A DNA stretch of 64,000 nucleotides. Origin: Diphasiastrum complanatum. Taxonomy: Eukaryota > Streptophyta > Lycopodiopsida > Lycopodiales > Lycopodiaceae. The notes under the pieces are model-generated. The model ran no database searches. It was given only the letters and a program-made list of their open reading frames with translations, and was not told where the DNA came from. A program made the translations under genes and the position numbers. Location of the stretch: positions 31,227,996-31,291,995 of the forward strand of contig CM055112.1 in NCBI GenBank assembly GCA_029204225.1. Direction: 5' to 3'. Of this stretch, positions 1 through 9,977 are shown piece by piece. The number at the start of each line of letters is the position of its first letter. Position 1 is the stretch's first letter.

Positions 1-1150
1 CCTCGTGGGAAGCCAAAGGGTCGCACCAGTTTGATCCGCATCCGAACTATCTCTTCGCGTTTGAATGAAGCACCATGTCCGTCGCGCAAAACTTGACTTT
101 CACAATTCCATCACTGGTCAGTTGCCTCACAGTCAAAACAAGAAGTGTACATCGAGCTTGGCTTCAAGTAGCTCTCTTTGAATCAGACACATGCACCCAT
201 AGTTTGCACTAGTCCGATCTCAACGCGAACTGTCCCTTAGCGTTCGTTCGAAATACCAAGTCTCTCATGCAAGACTCAACTTTCTCAGTTCCTTCATTGA
301 TCAGCTGCCTTACACGTAACACAAGCCAGCGTACTCATATGTTTCCTCATCATTGCTGGTCCAGAGAAAGCCTATAACAAACTTTCCTTTCCACAACAAA
401 AACTTGTCAACTTATTAGGTCCAAAGTTCGCCAGTTTCCTCGTGTGAGTATGGCTAGGTCACCTTGAATTTGCCCCCATTTTGATCAACTTTCATTCAAA
501 ATTTGCCCCAAGAGAGAGGTGTGTGTGATAGTTCCCCTCCACTTAATAAATCAGCTGATCGGACTTTAGAGTAGAGTTCTTCGGACAAAAAGCCTTTCCA
601 ACACTTTGCTTCCCATCTGCTAGGATTATGGCTCGATCCAACTTGTTGACAATCTCTGAAGAGGATCCTAGTCTTTTCCCCTTTGAGGAAAAACCCAACT
701 GATACTGGATATCACCCATGCTCAGTGAGTTTCAGTTCCGAAGGTGGCCGTCCCAAAATGAAGACCAACTGCTCCATAGAAGATCTCCCCTAAAATTGCC
801 CTTTCCAACTTTTGACTTCCTGCTTGCGTCTGGTGGGCGTTGTCGCAAATGAAACTAACCCAAGAAATAGGCTAGCCATCCATCCTTTGCAAACATTGAG
901 TCGTTTTGTTGTCGTTCACGTGTGAGTACTTGAACTGCAAATCCGCCCCACAGATTCTGTAGTCCTCTTTATTTGATGGTATCAGCCTTCAAAAGAAAAG
1001 GTTCCTTCTCGAGCCATCAGCTCCTTGTATCACAAGCAATCATGCAAACCAGGCAAAGCACGAGTACTAAGACTCACCACGAATACATACAAGTAAGACA
1101 CTCAGGCAGGTTTACTAACAAGTAACAAAGACAAGGTCCCCCTTTGAGAT
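1..1150. other. decayed sequence, no defined gene
   Basis: No long open frame and no recognisable domain. A stretch near 60-147 recurs in diverged form near 246-327, about 183 bases apart. Read on the minus strand, both copies give similar short peptides (L-V-L-x-V-R-Q-L near the start of each), which hints at an old duplicated coding piece of the minus-strand retroelement whose LTR lies at 2098-2982. Function unknown. Confidence 0.35.
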
Positions 1151-1151
1151 G

Positions 1152-2020
1152 GTCCTGCCAACGGACCTTTGCCTGGCCGCGCCCATACAAATCGATCACA
1201 GAATCAGCCCACATAGGACACCCCTCCAACCATCCGTGCTTTCACCATTAAGCAGCACATTGCCTCAGTCACGCCCCACCACTTTTTGGTCGATAGCCCT
1301 TATAGCTAAACGATCGGCAGCTATCCTTGAATATACCACCCCCGTGGACGCACCCGTGCTTTCACCGTCAGGCAGCACATTGCCTCAGTAACGCCCCCAC
1401 CAAATCTAGTCGATAGCCCTTATAGCTAAACGATCGGCAGCGTACCCCCCAATCGTGGACGCACCCGTGCTTTCACCGTTAGGCAGCACATTGCCTCAGT
1501 AACGCCCCCACAAAATTTGGTCGATAGCCCTTATAGCTAAACGAATGGCAGCTATCCTTGAATATACCACCCCCGTGGACGCACCCGTGCTTTCACCGTT
1601 AGGCAGCACATTGCCTCAGTAACGCCCCCACCAAATTTAGTCGATAGCCCTTATAGCTAAACGATCGGCAGCATACCACCCAAATCGTGGACGCACCCGT
1701 GCTTTCACCGTTAGGCAGCACATTGCCTCAGTAACGCCCCCACCAAATTTGGTCGATAGCCCTTATAGCTAAACGAACGGTGGTCATCATGAATATGTCA
1801 CCCCGCACCCCACAAGGCACAGACCGTGCTTACACCATCCTAATGGCAGCACATTGCCTCATCTGTCCTACGTGCAGACGGCGCCAGGCCCGAACCGCGG
1901 AAACTGACCGTGCTTACACCTCAAGGGCAGCACTTTGACTCATCAAGCCCCCGTCCTGCCAACAACCCCGACCGTGGACGCACCCGTGCTTACACTGTGG
2001 GCAGCACCTTGCACAACAGT
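1152..2020. repeat. tandem repeat of ~111-120 bp units
   Basis: The core GCAGCACATTGCCTCAG recurs at about 1252, 1372, 1483, 1603, 1715 and 1846, with decayed forms at 1927 and 2001. Spacings are 120, 111, 120, 112, 131, 81 and 74. Most full units also carry GTCGATAGCCCTTATAGC and CGCACCCGTGCTTTCACC. The array lies just inside the minus-strand primer site at 2081-2095, so it occupies the 5' leader of that element, a place where plant LTR elements often carry tandem repeats. The short open frame at 1149-1391 is repeat sequence, not a gene. Confidence 0.85.
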
Positions 2021-2080
2021 TGTCTTGATGAACCCCAAACCGTGGCCATTTCCGTGAGATTCGCATAGCTGACCGGCCAG

Positions 2081-2095
2081 TCGGCTCTGATACCA
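2081..2095 (-). promoter_or_regulatory. primer binding site, initiator tRNA-Met type (minus strand)
   Basis: The minus strand reads TGGTATCAGAGCCGA, matching the usual plant primer site complementary to the 3' end of initiator tRNA-Met. It lies two bases inside an LTR end (ACA on the minus strand, bases 2098-2100). It marks the start of minus-strand internal sequence running toward base 1. Confidence 0.8.
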
Positions 2096-2097
2096 CA

Positions 2098-2982
2098 TGT
2101 AGCGCAGGCATCCCAAAGGGAGCCGGGAACCACGACTTAGCTTCCCAGCCTTCAACTCTTGCCATCCGAACCCACTTGACATACAAGCAGCCAACTCGCC
2201 AACAACGATCAGACTTAACCAACTTGAAGTTCCAAAAACCAACATTGAGATCCAACCTGGCGCCATGCCAGATCGGGGGTCCCGACGTGGGTGACTTCCC
2301 TCCAAGCAAGCCGCCCGACATACATCAAACTTAACCAACTCGAAGCTTCGTTACAAACGAGTAACATCCATTCCAAGCAAGCGGTCTGACTTACATCAGA
2401 CTTAACCAACTGAAAGCTTCGTCACGAGCGCTGGAAGCCAACCCGGCGCCACGCCAGACTGGACAGCCATAAACAGGTAACATCCACCCAAGCAAGCCAT
2501 TCAACTCAGCCGACAGGTTAGAGCCCGTTCCCCAAGAGCTTAACCCATTCACGTTCATGCAAGGAACACTCAGAACCACAAGCCGCGACAGATATGGAAA
2601 CAACCAGTTCCTGGACCAAATGGTCCCGACAGCATACCGCTGGCGCCACGGACCGAATGGTCCCGACGGCATACCGCTGGCGTCCCGGGATACGACCCTC
2701 AGCTATGTGCCAAGTTAAAAATTTTGAAAGCGGCCTTACAACTGGCGCTTTTACCGAACACTGAAACCCAGAAGGTAATCAGAGTCAGTTTGAGGAAAAT
2801 CCCATTTTATTGATACATCTGAGAAGGTTACATTTCAAGTGTGTGACCGACCCTAGTCTCCGGGGCGCTAGCATGCCAAGGCGAGAGCCATGACAACATT
2901 CCAGCAAGGGAGGCTGAGACTTGGTTGGAGCTCGCCCTGAGTCGCAACTCGCACTCCCCTATAGTATTGGTGTGATTCGGCA
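2098..2982 (-). repeat. 885-bp LTR, minus orientation
   Basis: On the minus strand the segment begins TGCCGAATCACACC and ends GCTACA, the TG...CA form of an LTR. A polypurine tract lies immediately upstream (2983-2999) and a tRNA-Met primer site lies two bases downstream (2081-2095). An AATAAAA-type poly(A) signal is readable on the minus strand near 2803-2810. Inside are repeated blocks: the CTTAACCAACT stretch near 2216, 2332 and 2401, and a block with ATACCGCTGGCG at 2633 and 2671. The matching partner LTR is not in the window. Short open frames here on the minus strand are repeat-derived. Confidence 0.65.
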
Positions 2983-2999
2983 CCCCCCCTCATACCAAG
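2983..2999 (-). promoter_or_regulatory. polypurine tract (minus strand)
   Basis: The minus strand reads CTTGGTATGAGGGGGGG directly before the LTR start TGCCGAAT. A G-run touching the 3' LTR is the usual plus-strand primer of an LTR retrotransposon. Confidence 0.65.
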
Positions 3000-4200
3000 C
3001 ACTCTACCCAAGCTGGTAAAGCACGTTTTTCTCTCTCTAGGATTTTCTCTTTCTAGAAAGTCATTTTCTCTCTCTAGATTTTATTGATCCCCAGGCTTCC
3101 TTTAATCATGCCTAGATCGTGTGAGGTGATTGCACATCGATATGAGCTTTCTGGACTTCGCTAGAACCGATCAAAGATTTTCAGCCATAGGAACTTGGCG
3201 CCGGCTGGATTCTGGTCACAGTGGCGCCGAGAGCGGCGCCGGCGCCGATGGCGCCGGGAGCAGCAGGGGCGCTGCTGGCGCCGGGGACATAGCTAGCGCC
3301 GATGGCGCCGGAAGTAAAGCTTGTAAAGGTAGCTTTACAACACTTTCCCTACGTAGCAATAAACCATTGGGTACCTCACCAAATATGACATTTCAGATCT
3401 TATGGACGTTTTGCCTGCTTTCTCAAACACATATATAAGCAGAGCCCACGCTTATTTTTAATCAATTCATTCATTGTTCTGCATGGTAGAAAGCAAGAGT
3501 AGAGCACTTGTTGTTTTCTCTTTGTCTCAGCTGTTATGGCAGAATAAAATATTGTCTACTGTCTTAATTCAGCTTGAGTCAATGCAATGATTCACCAACA
3601 ATGTATACGTAGACTGTATTTTCACAGAAATCTGAAGGAGTGAATGACAGACACTTTTGGTTTCTCAAGAACGTTATGCTGAGTTTTCTAATTCTTGTGG
3701 AATGAATCAAACCCCTGTTGTTATTGTCTATTCTGACTGATCCTAGTTCATGGTGATTCTGCAGAATAAAGGATTCTATGCTATGCATGGATTTATAATT
3801 AGAACTGAACCCAGTAATTCATCGAACTATGTTGTGTTTGGAACTGCTTTATCAGAATAACTTAGTAGCAAGTTTATGAAGACTGTTGAGGGTCGACATA
3901 GTCCATTGTAACCATTGTCTGCAACAATCGTTTGGCCTTGTGGCATTCTTGTTTTGGCTAAGTTCAGATCTAAATAATGAAGCATGTGATCTTGATACAT
4001 CTAATAATTCTGAGTTCTTACTCTTCTCTAGAATCTAGATTTCTTGGTTGAACTGTCTGAATAACTTTCTTGGTGTTTGTTTGTACCATTCTCAATGGCG
4101 GTACTGGCCGCCTACCTAGAAATGTCATCAGACAACCAGCTTTACACTTCCATTTCGTTGGACTTCAAAGATAAATCTTTATATCTCACCAATAATTACT
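3000..4200. other. GGCGCC cluster and possible promoter, otherwise unassigned
   Basis: Bases 3197-3320 contain seven GGCGCC palindromes and read as a Gly/Ala-rich frame inside an open frame at 3130-3438. This is low-complexity sequence and probably not a gene. A TATATAAG box stands at about 3431 on the plus strand, followed by unrelated AT-rich sequence that resembles LTR R-U5 sequence in composition. From 3600 to 4200 I see no coding signal. Confidence 0.4.
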
Positions 4201-5193
4201 AAATACCTCTTTATGATGCTCCTCATGGGAGCGATAATCATTTATACTTTGAACGATGTCGTCATTATGTTACTCAAAGCTCATTGTGAACCTAAAGAAA
4301 AAGAATCAGAAACAAAGGAGGTTTATGATGGACCAGCTAGGACTCAGCCAATGAATCTTGCTGAACCAAAAGTGTCAGAGAAGATTATTCAAGTTGGAGC
4401 ACAACTTACTCCCAAACAATTTCATGCATTAAGAAAGTTATTGATCAAATATCAAGATTGTTTTGCTTGGACATACAAGGATCTCAAAGGGATTCCTACC
4501 ATGGTTATTGATCATATGATACCCTTAATGCCTGATGCAGTTCCAAAGGTCACAAGATTTTATTGTTGTAATCCAAACGTTACGGATCTGATAAAGAAAG
4601 AGCTTCAAAGACTACTTGAAACTGACTTCATTCATGAAATTGAACATACTGAATGGGTTTCTCCAATTGTTGTCATTCTTAAGAAGAACAGGAAGATGAG
4701 AATTTGTGTGAATTTCAGTTTTGAACAAAGCGACATGAAAGGATCACTTTCCATTACCCTTTACTGAAAGCATATTGGACCGTCTTGTTGGAGCATACGC
4801 ATACAGTTTTCTGGATAGATTTAGTGGTTACAACTAAGTTAAGATAGCACCTATGCCACAAAACAGCTTTTGCAATATAATGGAAAACTTATGCTTATAA
4901 AGTTAAGTTGGGGACTTTGTAATGCACCTAGCTCATTTCAACAAGTGATGCAGTTTGCGTTTAAGGACTACTTGCATAAATTCCTTGAAATCTACTTGGA
5001 TGATCTTGGAGTCCATGGTGTAGATACAGACCACTTGGATCGTTTGGAAAAATTATTTGAACATTGTTGCAAATACCAAATCTCCCTAAATCCAGAAAAG
5101 TGTCAAATTTTGGTCACTCATGGGGTTGTCCTTGGACATGTAATATCAAGACATGGCATCGCTACGGATTATTCCAAAATCAAAGTCCTATAA
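4180..5193 (+). pseudogene. pol: Ty3/gypsy reverse transcriptase fragment, broken
   Basis: Bases 4213-4767 encode the start of a gypsy RT (T-L-N-D-V-V-I-M-L, then Q-D-C-F-A-W-T-Y, then T-E-W-V-S-P-I-V-V). The sequence then shifts frame through the F-L-D-R-F-S-G-Y-N region and resumes at 4870-5193 with the palm, where the catalytic box reads Y-L-D-D. It stops abruptly after A-T-D-Y-S-K-I-K-V, before any RNase H or integrase. The same landmarks appear in the minus-strand element at 59-62 kb, so the two are relatives; in that copy the box reads Y-L-D-N. No LTR, gag or protease belongs to this fragment. It is a truncated relic with at least one frameshift and in-frame stops near 4790-4870. Confidence 0.85.
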
Positions 5194-5240
5194 ATAGGAT
5201 TTTGCGGCCAAGGCCCTCTTCTCCGCTATAAATAGGGGCA
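5188..5240 (+). promoter_or_regulatory. two TATA-box-like motifs
   Basis: CCTATAAATAGG (about 5191) and GCTATAAATAGGGGC (about 5224) are strong TATA matches. They sit exactly where the gypsy RT fragment breaks off, so they probably belong to the LTR promoter of another element joined here. Whether they are active cannot be judged. Confidence 0.4.
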
Positions 5241-5590
5241 AACTTGAGTTCTCCTCATGTTTAAATCTTCATTTCAATATAAGCAGATTGGCTCTCTTAT
5301 GGAATGGACTTGTGAATGTCCAAACTCTAAAATAGCTTAATGTCATGAATGATAGGTGTATATTAGGCATATTATACATAGCATTCCAATAAACCATACA
5401 CCCTAAACATTAAACCCCGTATCCCTAAACCATAAAACCTTTTCTCTAGACCCCCGAATGCTATTCTAATTTTAGATCTATGTTTTAATCTAATTAATAA
5501 CTACAAGAAACTAATATTTGTATAAATCCAAATTAATATGAAAAATTTGTCATCTACATTTACGTTTTTTGTTTTACCATCTGACGACTT
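5240..5590. other. AT-rich spacer
   Basis: No coding signal. A short patch at 5398-5455 consists of CCCTAAAC/TAAACC-like words, a small version of the telomere-like tract at 18.9-19.9 kb. Confidence 0.4.
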
Positions 5591-5599
5591 CATTCTTTT

Positions 5600-6655
5600 G
5601 CATCCGCCAGTTGTTCTATTTCACTTTTGATTTTTCATCCGCCATCTCCATTCCATTTTGCATCTCACAACGACACATCTACTAAGGATCTCCCTCCAGA
5701 TTTTTGCCATGTTGGGAGAATCCTTGGAAGGCTGCCAAAATATGTACAATTGGGCCGGATTCATCTCACGACAACTTATTATTGCCCTCCAGAAGAGAGC
5801 CCCAATTACCTCCTTGGGATATATCTTTTTTGATGTGGCTCAAAGTCACTCCTCCATTGACTTGAAGCTAGCCTTAGTTCCAAGGGATGTTGCTGCTAGC
5901 TGAGGCTATATGTTTCATGAACATTGAGTCAAGAGGAAACATGATAGGCCATCACAACTTGTTGATACCACAACACCAGCAAAGAGGTCAAGAAACAAGA
6001 TGACCACCTGCAGACCACCTCCAAAGTTTGAGACAGAGTAAGATACCCCACAGGCAAAGACCACGAAGATGATTCCTAGGAAGCATAAAAAGGAGATGGC
6101 AGGCTACAAATATGTCTCATCCAGTAGTGAAGACAATGAGGATGAAGAGGAAGGTAGCCTCCAGACAAGATGTACCCAACAACGAAGATCCTCACCTGCT
6201 GCCTCCTCACCTCAGCACCAGATGCACATCACCTAGCAGACATTGATGCAATCACTAGCTAGAAGCACCCAATCCTAATCACCATCAAAATCCTTTCATG
6301 CTATTAACTCACCCCCTCATGCCCAATAGAGAAATGCAACAATTTGAGGTGAGGGAGAAAGGGAGTTGACTACAACCACACAAGCAGAATAGACAATTGT
6401 AGCTGATTCCACTCAGGACAACAGAGTAGAAAAGATAGATGCAGCTGAACCTAATCAAGAAACAACAGAAGATCAAGCAGCAATCGAAGTCCAGGAAAGC
6501 CCAAGGGCTGAAGAGAAGGCTGAAGACCCCTCTCCTCTGAAGCAAGACATCTTCATCGATGCACACATACTTGAATACTTTAATGAAGGCAATCTTGTAG
6601 ATGAAGAGGTGGAGATCGTACCAAGGTCCGTTGCACCATTCTCACCACTAATTTG
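5600..6655 (+). pseudogene. decayed ORF of unknown, probably mobile-element, origin
   Basis: Plus-strand coding character runs in pieces. Bases 5658-5903 give an 81-residue open frame containing M-Y-N-W-A-G-F-I. A charged stretch follows at about 6000-6170, with an acidic run S-S-S-S-E-D-N-E-D-E-E-E. A glutamate-rich tail runs to a stop just before 6655. Stops and frame changes interrupt it several times. Low-complexity acidic tails of this kind occur in the accessory ORFs of plant retroelements, but I recognise no domain and assign no function. The minus-strand frame at 6309-6566 looks like a shadow. Confidence 0.3.
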
Positions 6656-7432
6656 TTAGAATTTAGCAATTTTTACATAGTTTTTTTGATGCATTTGACA
6701 TCTATATGTATCCACACGTGTGAGGACCTATCCACACATGTGAAGTGACACTTGTAATATTTAGATCCATTTTGCTTGGCTTTCATTTGATGTCAAATAT
6801 GACATCTCCCAAATATGACATCAAATATGACATCTCCCAAATTATAGGAGTTAGGTCCTAGATTGTAGAAATCTAGAAGGTCAACACAAACCACCAATGG
6901 ATGATGTGGCAAACTTGGTAGATCTTATCCAAAATGGATATGGATGAGTACAATGAGCTGTCCCACATGTGTTGGATGCAGCTTAGAGAGAGATTATGGT
7001 GATTATGTACTTGATCCATGATGGATCCATTGTGAACCTAATGTTGAGAAACATTGGTTTGTGAAGCAATCTTGGTGTTTTCACTCTCTATAGAACTTTA
7101 TTTGTGAATGAATGCTTTGTAGTTTATAAGTAAACTAATTTTCTGTTGTCAGGAGAGAGAAAATGTGACACTATTGTCAAACTTCGTGTATTTCTACAGA
7201 CTGTGTAAAAACACTTGTAAATCTGCAAACTTTGTAAAGACACAGGAAAATCCACATAACTAGATAACAATGGATGAAGATTAAAATCGGTTAGTCGATT
7301 AGTAAGAAGGAGAATAATCCAACAAACATCACAAGCAAACTATTAGTAAAGGTCACCCTCCTTCAAAATGAATCTAACACCAATGCTTTCACCAAAATGA
7401 AGATATTTGGATCATCAACTAAACTCTTTGAC
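6656..7432. other. non-coding, with one arm of an inverted repeat
   Basis: The sequence after 6655 starts TGTTAGAAT and contains paired CACACGTGTG / CACATGTG words near 6714-6740 and a short duplication of AAATATGACATCTCCCA near 6797 and 6824. It may be an old LTR, but no matching partner was found. Bases 7153-7318 are the left arm of the inverted repeat matching 11089-11255. No coding signal. Confidence 0.4.
7153..7318 (+). repeat. inverted repeat arm (pairs with 11089-11255)
   Basis: Reverse-complementing this segment gives ATTATTCTCCTTCTTACTAA onward, which matches 11089-11255 along about 166 bases with scattered mismatches and small gaps. The arms lie on either side of the 5' LTR and most of the coding part of the plus-strand copia remnant. 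Confidence 0.8.
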
Positions 7433-7447
7433 TTGGCTCTGATACCA
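7433..7447 (-). promoter_or_regulatory. primer binding site, initiator tRNA-Met type (minus strand)
   Basis: The minus strand reads TGGTATCAGAGCCAA immediately after ACA (bases 7448-7450), the expected junction between an LTR end and internal sequence. It marks a minus-strand LTR element whose LTR starts (as + strand TGTCAAATTTCAG) at 7448 and is cut off by the plus-strand copia sequence from about 7635. Confidence 0.75.
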
Positions 7448-7634
7448 TGTCAAATTTCAGAGTTTTAGGACTGAATCAGATCTACAAAGGATCATAAAGG
7501 GTGATTGGTAGCTTGGGATCTTGATCTACATCAAGACTAGCTTCCAAATCAAGCTTCTAGTTGACAATTATTGTGATTCCAAGCAAGAACAATGAAGAAA
7601 TGATGATCCACGGCTTCACACATGTGAAGACATC
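7448..7634 (-). repeat. truncated LTR end, minus orientation
   Basis: This is the segment between the minus-strand primer site and the start of the plus-strand copia LTR. The rest of this LTR may lie to the right of the plus-strand insertion. A minus-strand polypurine tract with LTR start TGTTAGATT occurs at 12662, but joining the two is only a guess. Confidence 0.35.
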
Positions 7635-8090
7635 TGTCGCCTGTTAGGAATATCGTGTAAAAATGCAGTGTTGTCTTTTTTGCATTTTTCGTCCGTTAGG
7701 AATTACGTGTAAAAATGTAGTGTCGTCTTTTTTGCATTTTTGCTTGTCAGGAATTGCGAGTTAAATATGCAGAGTTGCATTTTTTGCATTGTTCAAAGTG
7801 CCTCAAATGTTAAGGAAATGACTCTGGCAAAGTGTAGGGCTACCCTAAATGAGATTTAAGGACGCTGTCAAGTTTTTTCGCAAAAATTCGACACTGTCGT
7901 CTTTTTGCGACACTATCGTCTGTGGCAGTTTTAGTTCATTTCTGCAGAGTGACAGTTTTAGTTCATTTATGAAGACAGACTATTTACAGCCAATTTTCAC
8001 CGCTTATCAGCAATCAATTTATGAGAAGGAACTGGATGACGGCAATCGCATTTGACGACCTAATCACTTAGTATATGAGATGTTGTTACA
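7635..8090 (+). repeat. 5' LTR of copia remnant A
   Basis: Matches 11271-11724 in direct orientation across its whole length. Shared landmarks include TTTTTTGCATTTTTCG, GGTGCCTCAAATGTTAAG-like sequence, GCAGAGTGACAGTTTTAGTT and CACTTAGTATA. It starts TGTCGCC, against TGTCACC in the partner. Divergence is clearly visible, so the insertion is old. The open frame at 7849-8055 lies inside the LTR and is not a gene. No primer site follows; decayed gag starts almost at once. Confidence 0.75.
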
Positions 8091-8095
8091 GGTAC

Positions 8096-9200
8096 AAAAG
8101 TAAAACCTGAAGACGACACAACAGACTCAAAGTGAAAATCGAATGATGGTAAAGCTTTCGCACTTATTATTTTCAATATATCAGATACAAAGATTGGACA
8201 CATATCTAAAGCTAAAACGTCAAAAGACGTTTGGGACATCACGAACTCACTATATGACGTGAGGAACATAACTACTAAGTAACATCTACAAAGGAAATTC
8301 TTCACATTCAAGATGTCTGATGGTGATTCTCTTCAAAGTCACATTAACCAGTTTAAGAATCTCTTGCAACAGATGGCCATTGTCGGATCAGTCATAGACG
8401 ATCAAGACACAATTATGACATTGCTTTCAAGCTTCCCCTCTACATATGAGAAATGGGTGATGATCATATCGACACACTCAGATTTCTTACTAAAGTTATC
8501 ACGATGTTGTTGCAAGAAGACAATAGAAGAAGTCAAGACACTTTGTCTACTTCCTCCTCTCAGGTTCTATATGTCAACAAAGGCTCTAAGCGATAGAAGC
8601 AGAAAAGCTCCAAGAAGGATGCAACGAATCAGAAGCTGACTCAAAGTCAAGTACAATCATCAAATCCACAGTGGAAGAAGAAGATGTTTTGCAGGTATTG
8701 CAAGCGCAATAACCATGAGATCAAGGATTGTCGAATTCTTTAAGAGAAGAATGCAGCCTAGCAACCTGATCAACAAGCAAACACAGTTTCATCATCTCTC
8801 TAGGTTGAAGTGGACAAAGGTGCATGCATGGTCAAAGACCAAAGTGCATTTTTGGATGATACTCAACACATGACCAATCAATGTGAGATTTTCAACTCCT
8901 ACATGTCTTACAGCATGAAGAAATTTGTCCATCTTGGTGACAATAGTACTCACACTATTGAAGGTGAAGGTACTGTAAGATTGCGATTCCACCACAATTA
9001 ATTCAAACTACTATTAAAGGCCTTATATGTTCCTAAACTCTCTACAAATCTGTTATCAGTAAGTAGAATTACAAAATTAGGTCATAAGGAAGAATTTGAA
9101 TCTGATCAATGCAAAATTATGTATAGCAGTAATAAGATACTTGCACTCGGCAAGAGGCAGAGTGACTTATATAGATTGACACATTGTTATTCTAAGTCTA
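8096..9200 (+). pseudogene. gag: copia gag and protease, decayed
   Basis: From about 8096 a gag frame with stops includes D-G-K-A-F-A, then T-S-K-D-V-W-D-I, an UBN2-type retrotransposon gag signature shared with the minus-strand copy at 14.4-14.9 kb. The open part at 8313-8639 carries H-I-N-Q-F-K-N-L-L-Q-Q-M. A zinc knuckle at about 8690-8731 keeps all ligands (C-R-Y-C, H, D-C; CX2CX4HX4C). The protease follows at 8800-9190; where an aspartic protease needs D-S-G the sequence reads D-D-T (before Q-H-M-T), so the catalytic triad is altered. L-Y-V-P-K-L-S-T-N-L-L-S-V is the usual conserved segment after the protease. Broken, non-functional. Confidence 0.8.
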
Positions 9201-9207
9201 GTCAAGC

Positions 9208-9932
9208 TTGAAAACCTCTGTTCTAGTCAATAAAGCATTACTATGGCATCATCGCTTAGGACAATTGAATTATGCATATGTTTTGAACATGTCCAGACAA
9301 TTTATGGTTTTTGATCTCGACTATCCTTTTGGTAAGGTCGATCTCCATGTCTGTCATAGCTGCATCTTTGGAAAGCAGGCTAGGATTCCTTTTAGATCAA
9401 ACCATAGGCATGCAAACAAAGGTCTATTAGATGTTGTTCATATAGATATATGTGGACCTATGCAAACTCCTTCATTGCTAGATGCAAAATATTTCATTAC
9501 TTTTATTGACGAATTCTCCAATAGAACAACTGTTTATTTCATTAAACGAAAGTCAGAGGCTTTCATAAAATTCAGACAATTCAAAGAGCATGTTGAGAAT
9601 CAAACTGGCAAACAAATCAAAACACTGAGGTCAGATAACGAGAGAGAATACATCTCCACAGAATTCAAGAGTATTGCCTTAACAATGACATTGAGCAACA
9701 ATACATTACCTCCTATTTGCCTCAGTCAAATGGTCTTGCTGAGAGAAAGAACATAACCTTAGTTGAATCGGCAAAGTGCATGTTATCACATGCGACACTT
9801 CCAAAGTCCTTATGGGCTAAAGCTATTTCAACAACAGCTTATATTCAGAACATATGTCCTACTAAAGGTCTCTCGGACAAAACACCATTCGAAGTTTGGA
9901 CAGGTACCAAATCTTCTTTATCAAACCTATGA
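9208..9932 (+). pseudogene. pol: copia integrase, frameshifted
   Basis: Bases 9208-9756 encode the pre-integrase zinc domain (W-H-H-R-L-G-Q-L-N and C-H-S-C with G-K-Q-A-R) followed by the catalytic core: the first acidic residue in H-I-D-I-C-G-P, the second in R-S-D-N. The frame shifts near 9690-9720 and continues at 9717-9932 with Q-S-N-G-L-A-E-R-K-N, which holds the third acidic residue. All three catalytic positions are therefore present, but in two frames. Integrase inserts the element's cDNA into the genome; this copy cannot be made as one protein. Confidence 0.85.
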
Positions 9933-9977
9933 GCTTTTGGATGTATTGCTTTTGCGTAGATACCTCTTGATCTCAGG

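Noticed and set aside
1149-1391. 80-codon plus-strand open frame
   Set aside because: It lies in the 120-bp tandem repeat and has no start context or domain.
1914-2672. Overlapping minus-strand open frames
   Set aside because: They fall in leader repeats and the LTR at 2098-2982; two frames are open together because of sequence composition.
3130-3438. Gly/Ala-rich 102-codon frame
   Set aside because: Low-complexity product of the GGCGCC repeats; nothing else supports coding.
7849-8055. 68-codon frame, with a similar 73-codon frame at 11453-11674
   Set aside because: Both lie in the paired copia LTRs; their likeness reflects LTR identity.
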